Of a stretch of 64,000 bases of DNA, positions 24,336 through 34,278 are shown piece after piece. The notes under the pieces were generated by a model. That model made no database searches. It was not told the DNA's origin and saw nothing but the letters and a program-made list of their open reading frames with translations. Position 1 is the first letter of the stretch; every line of letters starts with the position of its first letter. The position numbers and the translations under genes are program-made. The stretch comes from Salminus brasiliensis (taxonomy: Eukaryota; Chordata; Actinopteri; Characiformes; Bryconidae), in contig NC_132892.1 in NCBI RefSeq assembly GCF_030463535.1, positions 33,162,932 to 33,226,931 on the forward strand, given 5' to 3'.

Positions 24336-26100
24336 TGCTTACTCATAGTCTAGGAGTCTTAATAGTCATTGCTTTACTCAGTTTCTTCACCTCAAGACAA
24401 TTTTCACACTGCTGCTAATACTAAACCTTTTTTAACTCAGGAAGTCCAACCTCACACTCTCTATACATGACATCACAGAGAGGGGTGGTGGACGCAAACA
24501 ACAGGAACTCACCCACAGAAAGAGGTACCATTCATCTTGCCTTCAACATCTGTAGTGCAGTAGTAAAGCAAGCCTACTCAGTCTTTTGGAAACCTGAACA
24601 GGGTTTGGAGGGATGGCTTTGCTGTAAAAAAAGCTTTAGTCTTTACTGTGTTTAGTAAGAAAGTAAGCGAAGGCACCAACACATGAGCCGGTTTCGTTCA
24701 TATTGAGATGCTTTCTCAAGTAAGGCATGTATTTGTCATTTATTTTATTATTTATTTATTTATTTTAACACCATGATACACTATATGTCCAAATGTTTGT
24801 GGACAGCCTTAATCTCCTTCACAACATTAAAGATTCTGACTCATACTTCCTCTACCACATGACCTTCCTGCTTTGTTGTGCTAAGACAACAGCATACTGC
24901 CAAGACCAAAATTAATCTACAAATCTAACAAAATGAAATCAAAGTGGAATTTTTTTTTTCTGATGATTTCTGATGATACACTAAGTTATGGAAGTGCTGT
25001 ATAGGCTGATGTAGCCGTTCCCCTTTACCCCTGTAAAATGTGATACATTTGGCAGTGAAATTAAAGAAGGATATACCTGATGTTCTTCTATACGACCATT
25101 TTACTTTTTTTTAATTTAGCAAAGAAAATGCAGGCTGGGTATGCTCTGCACCTCCATTCTTTCAACTTTTGTAATAATAATTGGAAATAATACATCCTAC
25201 ACAGATACAAATATGGAAATAAACAGAGGTACTATTAGTGTTTTTATTTATTTATTTATTTATTTATTACTAGTGAAAGTTAGATTTGGCCAGTTTTCAG
25301 AACAACATAACATCTCTGCTTACTTGTTAAGCTCTGCTCACTCCAGTATATTGGTGGCTTATAGTCACATATTTACTGGCTGAGATATGATTTCAGTTTA
25401 ACCCCTTAAACAGACTATGGACTTACAGTGGGCTAAAAATGTTATTACAAACTTCTATTAGCAGAAAATAGCCCAACATTTTGTAAAAAGGTCCCTGCTG
25501 ATAGTGAATAACAGCCTTTCTGTATTAAGGGGTTAACACACAATCAGATACAATACAGTTTATTTACTTTTTATAGGTCCTCCTATTACTTCAGCATAGT
25601 TGCTGCCCCATATAGGCATTGACCTGAGCATAGGACAAAAAATCTTCAGGTTAGAGTGCCCCCCATCACATGGGAAAAGGCCTTGGAAGGCTGTGGTGTT
25701 AATGGGATTTGAATGTATGATATCCTGACTCTTCAGGCAGTTTGTACTTTGTACTACTTGAGGCCACTTAACCATTGTAAGTCGACTTAAATGAATGAAG
25801 GTAGTGTAAACATACTTTCATACTTTCAGTAATTCATGTGCTGCAACACAATAACAGCCTGTTTTCTTCTTTCTGTTTGTAAAGCGTCATCAGTTGTCTC
25901 CTCTGTTGCCACTAATTCAGTCATAACCTTTCTGAGTCCAATGTTGTGGACTGATTTCCCTCATTTTCTGGTAGAAAGCATGAGATTTATGGTTACGTGG
26001 CCCAGGCCCTGAGGCTGCAAAGCATCACCCACACTGATACACTGCCACGTTTTTATTTTGGAACGCTCTGTTAGCTTTATGCTACATAAAACAAAACTTC
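24336..26100. other. intergenic, no gene recognised
   Basis: Contains a TATATGTCCAAATGTTTGTGG transposon-like end near 24782, a (TTTA)n run near 25242-25270, and at 25560-25780 a minus-strand stretch with weak A- and B-box-like strings that may be an old SINE. Open frames here are short and unconvincing. Confidence 0.4.
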
Positions 26101-26112
26101 TGTCTTCCAAAA

Positions 26113-26400
26113 AGTGCCCCCTTGTGACAATGCTGGCCCAGACAGGTTTGTAGGATCCATATGCAGGCTTTATTAACGGAAGGCAAAAAGGCACAAAAAT
26201 ACAGACCAAGAAATTGTAGTCAAAGGCAGGGCAAAAAGTGAGCAGCAATAATTCCAGAGCAGAAAGTCCACAAAACACAGGACAAAAATAAACAGTCACA
26301 GGGCAAGCAGAGATTAACAAGTATCTGTAGTATATGTAGAGGCACTAATTAGGGTATGGCAGCCAGGTGGGTGCGAGTGATGCCAGACTCTAAACTCCAT
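26113..26400 (-). mobile_element. probable LTR fragment, minus orientation
   Basis: On the minus strand it contains GTTAATAAAGCCTGCATATG (a poly(A) signal) and ends ATTGTCACA, the same style of end as the minus-strand LTR at 63310-63589 (TTTGTCACA). The left end is not resolved and no coding part is seen. Confidence 0.4.
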
Positions 26401-26900
26401 CACCAACCAACCAGCTTCTGTCTGAAAATTTGAGACATGGGAAACACTATGGCATTATGTTTTGTTAGGAGCATGGACAATTCAGAACCACGGGACTGCA
26501 AGTGTACCCACAGGAACATGGCTTATATTAAGACTCACTTGCTGTTGGACACCCACTCCATAATAATCTTTTTGTCTGGCCATCTGTGTGGACATGGAAA
26601 CAGAGGCAGAGTGGACAGGATGGGGAAGTAGAAGCCGGAATAAGACTGGAGGAGAAAGAAAGACACATTGACCTTTATCAATAAAGGTCTCTTTTCTATA
26701 TTTACTCCAATGGGGTCTGGCTTTCAGCTTCAGTGAGGCAGCTAAAAACACTCTGTGGAACTGCTGACAAAAATGTGGTTCTGCTAGAAGATCTGCAAAA
26801 ACAGTTTAAGCCTAATTTTGAATTTGTGTCCTACAAGTGCAAATTGCATCAAACTGCACAGCTTGCAAAATGAGTTGAGAAACAGCAAATCCACTAAAAA

Positions 26901-26914
26901 AGGAAGTGGTTGAC
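26901..26914 (+). promoter_or_regulatory. ETS:RUNX-like element upstream of CD300-like gene A
   Basis: AGGAAGTGGTTGAC lies 164 bp before the start codon. Near-identical elements occur before genes B and C. The string fits the ETS core GGAA joined to a RUNX-type GTGGTT, a combination known from leukocyte promoters; binding is inferred. Confidence 0.5.
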
Positions 26915-27064
26915 TATATAGTGTGATGCATGTCTGGGTATTGCAAAACAAATGGGGGGGTGTGGAGCTGAGGTCAATGCAAGGGAAGTTTAAAACGTTT
27001 TCACAAAAACCTAAATGCTTTGTAAGGAAACTAATCTGTCATGTTAATATGGACATTTTTAAAG

Positions 27065-29276
27065 ATGATCATCATCATTGTTATCATTCTTTTGCCGGGT
27101 GAGTTTTATCTCTAATATCTATGACGAGTGTAAGTAAATGTGAATTAAACAGCATTATATAAATGTGTTAAACTATATTTGAATAGAATATTACTTCTTA
27201 TCCTGGTTATTCATCAGTATTATTATTTCTATATGTTTGTATATGGTATGTCAGTCACTCACAATGTGAAACTTTTTTCCCAGTAAAAATCAATTTCTTA
27301 GTTGGGTTAAAATTAATCCTCATTGTATATGACTGTCTAATGCTGCATATTTTTGTGTTAAAGCTGGAATCAGTACGGTCTCTGTCATAAACGGGCACAG
27401 AGGACATTCAGTTCAGATAAATTGCTCCTACAAGTCTGGATATGAGACCAACATGAAGTATCTCTGCAGAGGTGAATGTTCCCCTCGGGGAATTAAAGAC
27501 ATCCCTGTTCAGTCTGGATCTGCTGCCAAAGATCAGAGATTCTCTCTGATGGATGATGTAGCAGCCAGAGTCTTCACCATTACCATCACTGATCTGAGAA
27601 AAGAAGATGGAGGAAGATACTGGTGTGGGGTAAAGAGGACTGGTCCTGATGTTTACACAGAGGTTCTGTTACTGGTTAAAACAGGTAAGTGTCCAGACAG
27701 TTGTCATTTTTGTTTCCAAGAGTAAACGTTTATACTGGCTTTTTTTTTTCTTCTACTGCTAAGATGACTCAAAACCAACAATTACCTGTTCAATGTATTT
27801 ACCACCACCAGTGCAGACACAACCTACATTCCTTTCTCCTTACCCAACTGCAGGTATGTGTTTTTTTTAGATCCATTAAATCATAAATGGTTGTTGGTTA
27901 ATTATTTATTATACATTTTGCCTAGAAAAAACAACAGGGTAAAAAAACTTTGGTGGCTTTGGAGGCTTTGGTGTTATTTTTTTTTTATTATTTTGTCAAC
28001 AACTTAAAACCTGTGGATTTCCCCTTTGATTTAATTGCATATAGTTTACCTTTCACTTAATTCACAGTGAGTTTGATGTGACATGATTCATTGCAGAGTA
28101 ACTTATCTGACAGGAAACAGGAATGCAAACATAAATTTGTTGTTAATTGCCATTAACTTGGTAAACTAGTCCTGCTGAATTAACCTAGTGTTCAATATTT
28201 TGTGTGTAGTGTGTGTAGTTCTTCAAATTTCCTTTCAAGTTTCCTGATTAACCCATACAAAGGGAAATTCTAGTTTGGAATGGTCCCAGCACTGTGAACT
28301 GATTGAATAAAGATTATTACTTGAAATGGGTGTTGAACAGTTGAGGCTAGACAGGTAGGACTAATTTAATTGGTATTCATTACAGCAGAGAGTAATGTAG
28401 AATTTTCTTTAGCTGTAAAGTACACGTGGGATTCAGAATACCATCATTGCACTTTCCTCAGACTGCTCTGGTGACAATGTTATCTATAATTCAACTCCAT
28501 AACCCCTCATTGGCACATTCATGCATTTAAAGTCCACACTACTGTCTCTTATTCCTTATATTCCTCTTATTTATTTACTGATTATAAATGAAGAAGATCA
28601 AGAGTTTGAGTCATGCCAATGTCATGGTCATCCATGGCTAGTCGACTAGTCATTGAGTAAAAATGACCTTTTCATTCTCTGGGTGAGTTGGCCTCCGTAC
28701 CACTGTATGTAATTCCTGATTCTGTGATTCCAGGTTTCATCATTCTGTATGTGTGTATTCCACTGCTAGTCTCAGGAATCACCATCAGTGCTGTAGTCAT
28801 TTTCTGCAAATGGAGGAAAACTAGAGGTACATTACCAGCAGTACCACCATATAAATCAAGCAAACACCACAAATCAAAACAAAACAAATGCTTTTTTTGT
28901 GTTCCTCCAGATGTTCAAAGTTCATCTATTCTACGGAGAGCTGTAGGAACTGATGGGGTAAATAAACAAATGCAAACATTCTGAATTGCTTTGTAAATAA
29001 CACATTGTCATAATTACTCTATATTTGCTATTGTGTTTATTTTTACAGGGTGGAACTGATCATGAATATAATCCACCTGGAAAACAGCACCACATAGTAA
29101 TGAGCCATGGCTACCAGAGCCTGCATTTCAATGATAACCAATCAGATTCAGTCTACCAGACTCTAAAACCCAATTCTAATCAATTAAATTCTGTCTACCA
29201 AAGCCTACACCCCAACACAAACCAATCAGACTCGGCCTATGAGACTCTAAACCACAATACCAACCAATCACTTTGA
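27065..29276 (+). CDS. CD300/pIgR-like receptor A, truncated repeat tail
   Basis: Six exons: 27065-27098, 27364-27684, 27764-27853, 28734-28826, 28911-28957, 29049-29276; phases are consistent and give 270 residues. A short isoleucine-rich signal peptide is followed by one V-type Ig domain of the CMRF35/CD300/pIgR kind (INCSYKSGYE, KYLCRGEC, GSAAKDQRFS, GGRYWCGVKR), a proline- and threonine-rich stalk, a TM helix (FIILYVCIPLLVSGIT), a juxtamembrane exon and a repeat tail. The tail has YQSL, YQTL, YQSL and YETL 14 residues apart, each fitting S/V-x-Y-x-x-L. Such receptors bind lipids, immunoglobulin or other ligands on myeloid and lymphoid cells. The tail ends early at TGA 29274-29276, where neighbouring repeat units have TCA; the array stays open afterwards. 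Ligand and sign of signalling cannot be read. Confidence 0.87.
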
Positions 29277-29700
29277 GTCTACCAGAGTCTACACCCCAAC
29301 ACAAACCAATCAGATTTGGTCTACGAGACTCTAAACCCCAATACCATCCATTTATATTCAGCCTACCAGAGCCTAAATTCTAATACAACCAGTCCAATTC
29401 AATCTATTGGAGTGTGCACCTCAATACCAAACATTTAGATACAGTCTACCAGAGTCTAAACGCCAACCAATCAAAGTCAGTCTACCAAACTTGAACGCAA
29501 ACATCAAGCATTCAGACAATCAGAGCCTAATTTCAAAAACAACAAACCAAAGAGCCTAAAACTAAATACAACCAGTCAGATTCAGTCAGAGCCTGACCCC
29601 TTAAGACTAATTTATTAGATTCAATCTACCAGGGACTAAATCTCAACACCAATCATATATAGCCTGAACCACAAATCCAACCATAACAATTTGGTCTACC
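29277..29700 (+). pseudogene. former tail repeats downstream of receptor A stop
   Basis: The same frame stays open for 53 codons after the stop (to TAG 29436-29438) and holds three more tyrosine motifs (VYQSL, VYETL, AYQSL). Decayed 42-nt units continue to about 29700 with frameshifts. These look like former tail-coding repeats turned into 3' UTR by one base change. Confidence 0.75.
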
Positions 29701-29724
29701 AAAGTCTGCAAATATACTGTACAT

Positions 29725-30260
29725 AATATAAGATAAGATAGCACTTTATTGATCCCGAAGGAAATTGCAGTGTCACGGGACAGTACATAATGCGCATGGG
29801 AACAGACATACATTATTAGAATAAAAACAATAAAAGTTACAGACAAGCTATTTACAACAAACAATAAATAAAAGTAAGCAGGGCTGATGTGGATGTATGG
29901 ACTATGTACAAGAGCAGCATATGTATCATTGCACTATAGAGATATAAGGAAGCAAGACTACAGAAAAAAATATTATTACTAGAAGCCACAGTAACAGGAG
30001 AGTGAAACTTTAGTAACAGCAACAGGTCAGGTACAAATGACAGTGCAATACGTGCATTAAGTAATACTACTACTACTACTAATAATAATAACGATAATAA
30101 TAAACTAAACTAACATGTAGCAGTGGGCTTAACTCAGCATAGTTTAGACAGCAGGAGATGACTAGTGTTCCTGCAGGAAAGATACCCATTATAAAGTCCT
30201 ATTGTAGTGGAACTGCTGTAGCAGTCCACCACTGAACAGGCGAAAGTTTACATCTGCTCA
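29725..30260 (+). repeat. dispersed repeat starting CACTTTATTGATCCC
   Basis: Begins AGCACTTTATTGATCCCGAAGG, a string common at the ends of fish retroposons, and contains a (CTA)/(AAT) microsatellite near 30066-30105. No reading frame; class not assigned. Confidence 0.5.
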
Positions 30261-30884
30261 TGTTGATCATTGTTATGTTGTGAAAGGGGTCAGTGGTTGT
30301 GGCTTGCAGAATCTAATAGTTAATCTAGAGGTTCATGGTCAGACAATGGTTGAAACTGAGAATTTTACACAAAGCACTTAACCATAGACTTCTCTGAGAC
30401 CAATCTTATACTGTACATCACTTCCTGTTTCTCACAGCGAATCTGAACTCCAATTCCTCTAGTGCATTTGCCACTTACATGACTAACACATGCTCACCAC
30501 CCACCAATAAGCAACTGTTTTCTTAAGATTTGTTCTGACAACCTGCCTCTTTTGGGTTGACCTTTTTCTGAATAAAACTACCATTTGGTTTTGTATTTCT
30601 GAGTGCAGTTCATTTACCCAGCGTTTCAAAGACCTTCATTATAATGTAATATGACTGAAAACTGTACAGGTTGAATGTACATAGCTAAAAACATGAGTCT
30701 TAATTCAGGAGAATAAATCTGGCTTCATAAAACATCTGTGTTCAAAAATATACTAATTATCAAAAACTTTGATTTGATCTTACTTCTGTAAGCTGGACAA
30801 ATGAAATATAACTTGAGCTAAATATTATATAAATTACATATCCCATCTAGAACATTCCATCTACATATTTCTCCCTTTTTTGTT

Positions 30885-31128
30885 TATTAATTTAATTTCC
30901 AAACAACCTCTTACCAGATCTCTCTCTGTCTCTCTCTCACTCTCAAATTCTTTTTGGTGTGATCCTGCCCTCTAGAGGAAGAGATTTTTAATAATGTGAA
31001 TCAGTACTCTCAGACAGAGAGGAAAATATGGTAGAAACTGAATCTGTTCTTAAAATTATCCAGTAGATGGCAGCATACTGAAAGAAATAAGGAAATCTGC
31101 ATTTAAACAATTACTTTGAGAACTGGCT

Positions 31129-31166
<38 letters not shown>

Positions 31167-31265
31167 CCGACACCAATGACTTACGCTTACCAAAGCCTGA
31201 ACCCCAACACCAATCACTCAGATTCAGTTTACCACAGTAAACCCCAATACCAACTACCAAGATTT
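30885..31265 (+). pseudogene. remnant of a fourth CD300-like gene
   Basis: 30990-31165 aligns with the intron before the TM exon of gene C (shared AATCAGTACTCTCAGACAGA, GGTGGCAGCATACTGAAA-type and AAT-run sequence), but it then jumps straight into tail-exon sequence (ACACCAATGACT, TACCAAAGCCTGAACCCC, TCAGATTCAGTTTACCAC). The TM and juxtamembrane exons are missing, so this is a deletion remnant of a duplicated receptor. Its flank GCCCTCTAGAGGAAGAGATT recurs near 31690. Confidence 0.7.
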
Positions 31266-31317
31266 TAAATACCTTCATCTAAATTTTCATATAAATAAAA
31301 ACCATAAAGGTTGATGA

Positions 31318-31460
31318 ATTTAGTAATGTCTAAAGCTTAGAGGTATCTTTGAACTATTAGTCTATTCTAACTAGCTAAAGTCTTTCTTGGATAAATAACA
31401 AATCACTTTTGTCACTCTGGATAAGAGCGTCTGCTAAATGCCTTAAATGTAAATTAATTT
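31318..31460 (+). repeat. L2-like LINE 3' terminal fragment
   Basis: AGCTTAGAGGTATCTTTGAA through GATAAGAGCGTCTGCTAAAT to TAAATGTAAATT: the 3' end only, plus orientation. Confidence 0.65.
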
Positions 31461-31879
31461 ATACAGCTAAAAATATGAGATTTAAATCACTGTTCATCCA
31501 AGAGACCACAAGTTTGGTTCATTAAAAACACCTTACTGTGTTCAAAATAAATGATAATCAAAAACCTTTATATAAAACTTTTAAATGTATATATATACAC
31601 ATATATCTTTATTTATTTATTTGATTTCCATACAGCCTCTTGTCAGATTCACTCTTGCTTTGCTCTCTCTATGCCACATTCTTTTTAGTGTGGTTCTGCC
31701 CTCTAGAGGTAGAGATTTATAATGGCAAGGGAGTGGAAAGATCACAGCTACAACAGGTTTAGAGTTTTGATTAAAGGGCAACTGAAGAGAACACTGTAAT
31801 TCTAAACCCCAACAACTTTCAGGATATCACAGATGTGAACAAACTGACCTTTCAGTGCACTGAAAAAAACAGAGCTTTA

Positions 31880-32470
31880 TGCTGGTTTACATTTTTTATT
31901 ATTGCAACTCTCTTCTGTCTGGTTCTCTTTTCTGGCTCCCTTTGCATCAGGCCTCTGCAACGTATTCAGAATGCAGCTACACAAGTCGTCTTCAACGTTT
32001 CTAAGTACAGCCATTTCACTCCACTGCTGCGTTCTCTCTTCACTGGCTTCCTGTAACTGCTGCCCACATCATGTTCAGACCCCTGACTCTGGCCTACAAA
32101 GCCAAGACTGGTACCAGCCAGCCCCTCCGTACTTGATGGCGATGGTCAATCAAAAGCCAATCTGCACCAAGAGCCCTTCCAGCTTCAAGTACAGCTTGGC
32201 TCGACCCGCCATCCTTTAAGATCCACAGAAGATGAGCGTCCAGACTTTTTTCTGAGTCCAACGCTCGCTGTCTTCAAACCCAGACTGAAGACCCTCCTTC
32301 TTCTTCTGAGAGGACTTGGGTGAAGAGTAAAGTATTATTCCTTGTCATTGACTTGTGTTGAGTCTAAGATTAGAGGTATCTTTGAATTTTTTGTCTATTC
32401 AAACTAGCTGAGGTTTTTCTATTTGTTGCTCTGGGTAAGAGTGTCTGTTAAATGCTGTAAATATAAATGA
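31880..32470 (+). mobile_element. L2-like LINE 3' end with reverse transcriptase remnant
   Basis: Frames carry a recognisable but broken C-terminal RT region (RPLQRIQNAATQVVFN, YSHFTPLLRSL, then in another frame SLRSTEDERPD-like and LAVFKPRLKTLLL), ending in AGAGGTATCTTTGAA, GAGTGTCTGTTAAATGC and TAAATATAAATG. Stops and frameshifts are frequent. Confidence 0.75.
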
Positions 32471-32560
32471 AATGAAATTTCCCATTACATTACTCATACA
32501 TACATAGTTTGAGGAAGTGTTTCTGTTCATCAGTGTCTGATGAACCCTGTCTAAGTAATC

Positions 32561-32742
32561 TCAGTAGTCTTTACTCAGATCAGTTGGCACCACAGCCTCA
32601 ACTGGTTTTATGACCCAGAAAGTCTTGGTCACAGTAAGAACTTCTGGGAGTGTAAAAGTGCCATTCATAAACACTGTGGATCCTTTCAAAGCACAGATTT
32701 TCTGCTGGTTGTATTTCACACTCCACTCTAATCCAGAAGCTC
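32561..32742 (-). pseudogene. CD22-like V-domain exon with stop
   Basis: After the acceptor CATATGTTTCAG the frame reads LEWSVKYNQQKICALKGSTV, then TKTFWVIKPVE and TDLSKDY followed by TGA. It matches the V exon of the plus-strand CD22-like gene at 45127-45471 (VCALKGSTV-type, DKFWVKNPV, TDLKK). Similarity fades after the stop, and no signal-peptide or later Ig exon is found nearby. A relic of an inverted, deleted copy. Confidence 0.75.
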
Positions 32743-33046
32743 CTGAAACATATGATGCAGTAAAGATCTGATTACAGAGGCTGGAGCCCATCAGACAGTC
32801 AGAGTTACTGTAGCTTACAGCTTCATAGCTTCTCTCCTCTCAACTCTAGCAGCCACTAAACTGACAGCATATGAGTCTTGCAACAGGGTGAGAGAGGAGG
32901 TTGGTGGGAAAGTCCCAACAGACAGTGATATATAAAAAACATAGCTGTTGAATAAAAATACTAAATCATCTCATAAATGTAGCTTGTGGACTGCAGCATT
33001 TCCTAAAAATTATCCCGAGCCAAAGAGCCAAACTCCAAATGTATTG

Positions 33047-33048
<2 letters not shown>

Positions 33049-33089
<41 letters not shown>

Positions 33090-33254
33090 CACTGGATAGA
33101 GATTAATAAACTTAAACCCAATTGAAAAAAACAAAACTCTGAACCGATACAATGAATCAAAACATGAACGGAAACCCAACAAAAGTCCTTAAGGGAGCCT
33201 GCGGGCCGCGGCTCGAGTCCGTCCCGGGGAGGGCGTGATGACGTGGACCTGACA
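33049..33254 (+). mobile_element. (AAT)n and LTR 3' fragment
   Basis: An AAT run (33049-33088) is followed by about 150 bp whose end (AAAAGTCCTTAAGGGAGCCT, GGCCGCGG, CCTGACA) matches the last part of the solo LTR at 42092-42861 (AAAAGTCCCAAGGAGCCT, GACCGCGGCC, GCTGACA). Confidence 0.55.
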
Positions 33255-33419
33255 ATCTGGTAACAGTTTATTTGAAAGGTCAATTATATATGCATTGTAA
33301 ATGCTTACCTGACATTCAACTAACATTTAACTGAATGCAAATGGACTATAAGATGAATGTAAATGGTCTATAGAACCTTACACTTAATTCTAACCCTGCA
33401 GTCAGACACACATTGATTA

Positions 33420-34090
33420 GCAGTACTAATACTTTATTGCATTGATCAATTTAAAAGGGGAAAAACTAATTTTGTACCACCTACAGCCATCAAATTGGGG
33501 ACCAGCATCCAGTGATGTATTGTATTGTCAGTGATGTATTTTTTAAAGCCCACCCCCTCCTCCACCAATTTTATCCAAATGCATTAAGAAACATTACCTA
33601 TTAAATCTTTAATGTATCTTAAACATAACGTATGCTTTGCAGGTTGTACAATCACATCATTCATTAAGAGACCATTCATTATGACCACACTTAAAATTTG
33701 CTGCAGGAGCTCCTTAACTGCTTCATATGTGTGATTATGAGCACTGACTATTTTAACCATGAGGGAACTTTTTGTACAAGTTCCTAAAAAGTTGATTCTG
33801 AGAAGCTTGCTGACTACAGCCCTTGGATATATTTTCTGAAAGCCTATCAACAGTAGCCTTGTCATTGGAACTCCCCCATTCTCCCTCTCAAGCAAAACAT
33901 TACATTAACTATTTCATCTAATTATTGATTTTTATTAAAGATTGATCACTAAGCTTCTGTCAGCATTTTAACACACATTCTCACCAGTCTAAATCAGAAT
34001 CAGTAATCAACACTAATACCAACTTTAACGAATAACTGAGAAACAGCAAAACTGATCTCAGACCATCTTCTGCTCAGGGCAGATCACTCA
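33420..34090. other. upstream region of receptor B, duplicated before receptor C
   Basis: Alignable with about 36990-37480 (shared strings such as GAAAGCCTATCA, AGAAGCTTG, TGAGAAACA, GATCTCAGACAT/CC). A 103-codon minus-strand open frame here is not kept in the other copy, so I treat the whole as duplicated flank. Confidence 0.55.
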
Positions 34091-34092
34091 GG

Positions 34093-34106
34093 AGGAAGTG
34101 GTTGAG
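34093..34106 (+). promoter_or_regulatory. ETS:RUNX-like element upstream of receptor B
   Basis: AGGAAGTGGTTGAG, 186 bp before the start codon, preceded by CTCAGGAGG as in gene C. Confidence 0.5.
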
Positions 34107-34134
34107 TGGTCATTACTGTGCACTGTGACATAGG

Positions 34135-34142
34135 CGAGAGAG

Positions 34143-34202
<60 letters not shown>
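34135..34202. repeat. (AG)n in promoter region of receptor B
   Basis: Near-perfect AG run about 77 bp before the start codon, at the same position as a longer AG run before receptor C. Confidence 0.95.
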
Positions 34203-34204
<2 letters not shown>

Positions 34205-34278
34205 CATTGACTAGAGGAAGTATTAAACTTAAGAGTGGCGTGTGAGAAAACTTTTTGTTGTTCCTGGTGTTTTTAAAC

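Noticed and set aside
28672-28887. Minus-strand frame over the TM exon of receptor A
   Set aside because: Antisense shadow of a well-supported exon.
29100-29700. CRISPR-like repeat array
   Set aside because: Units of 42 nt are contiguous without spacers and are coding; this is a minisatellite tail in a vertebrate gene.
33584-33895. 103-codon minus-strand open frame
   Set aside because: It lies in duplicated flank. The counterpart near 37.2-37.4 kb does not keep the frame, and composition suggests chance.
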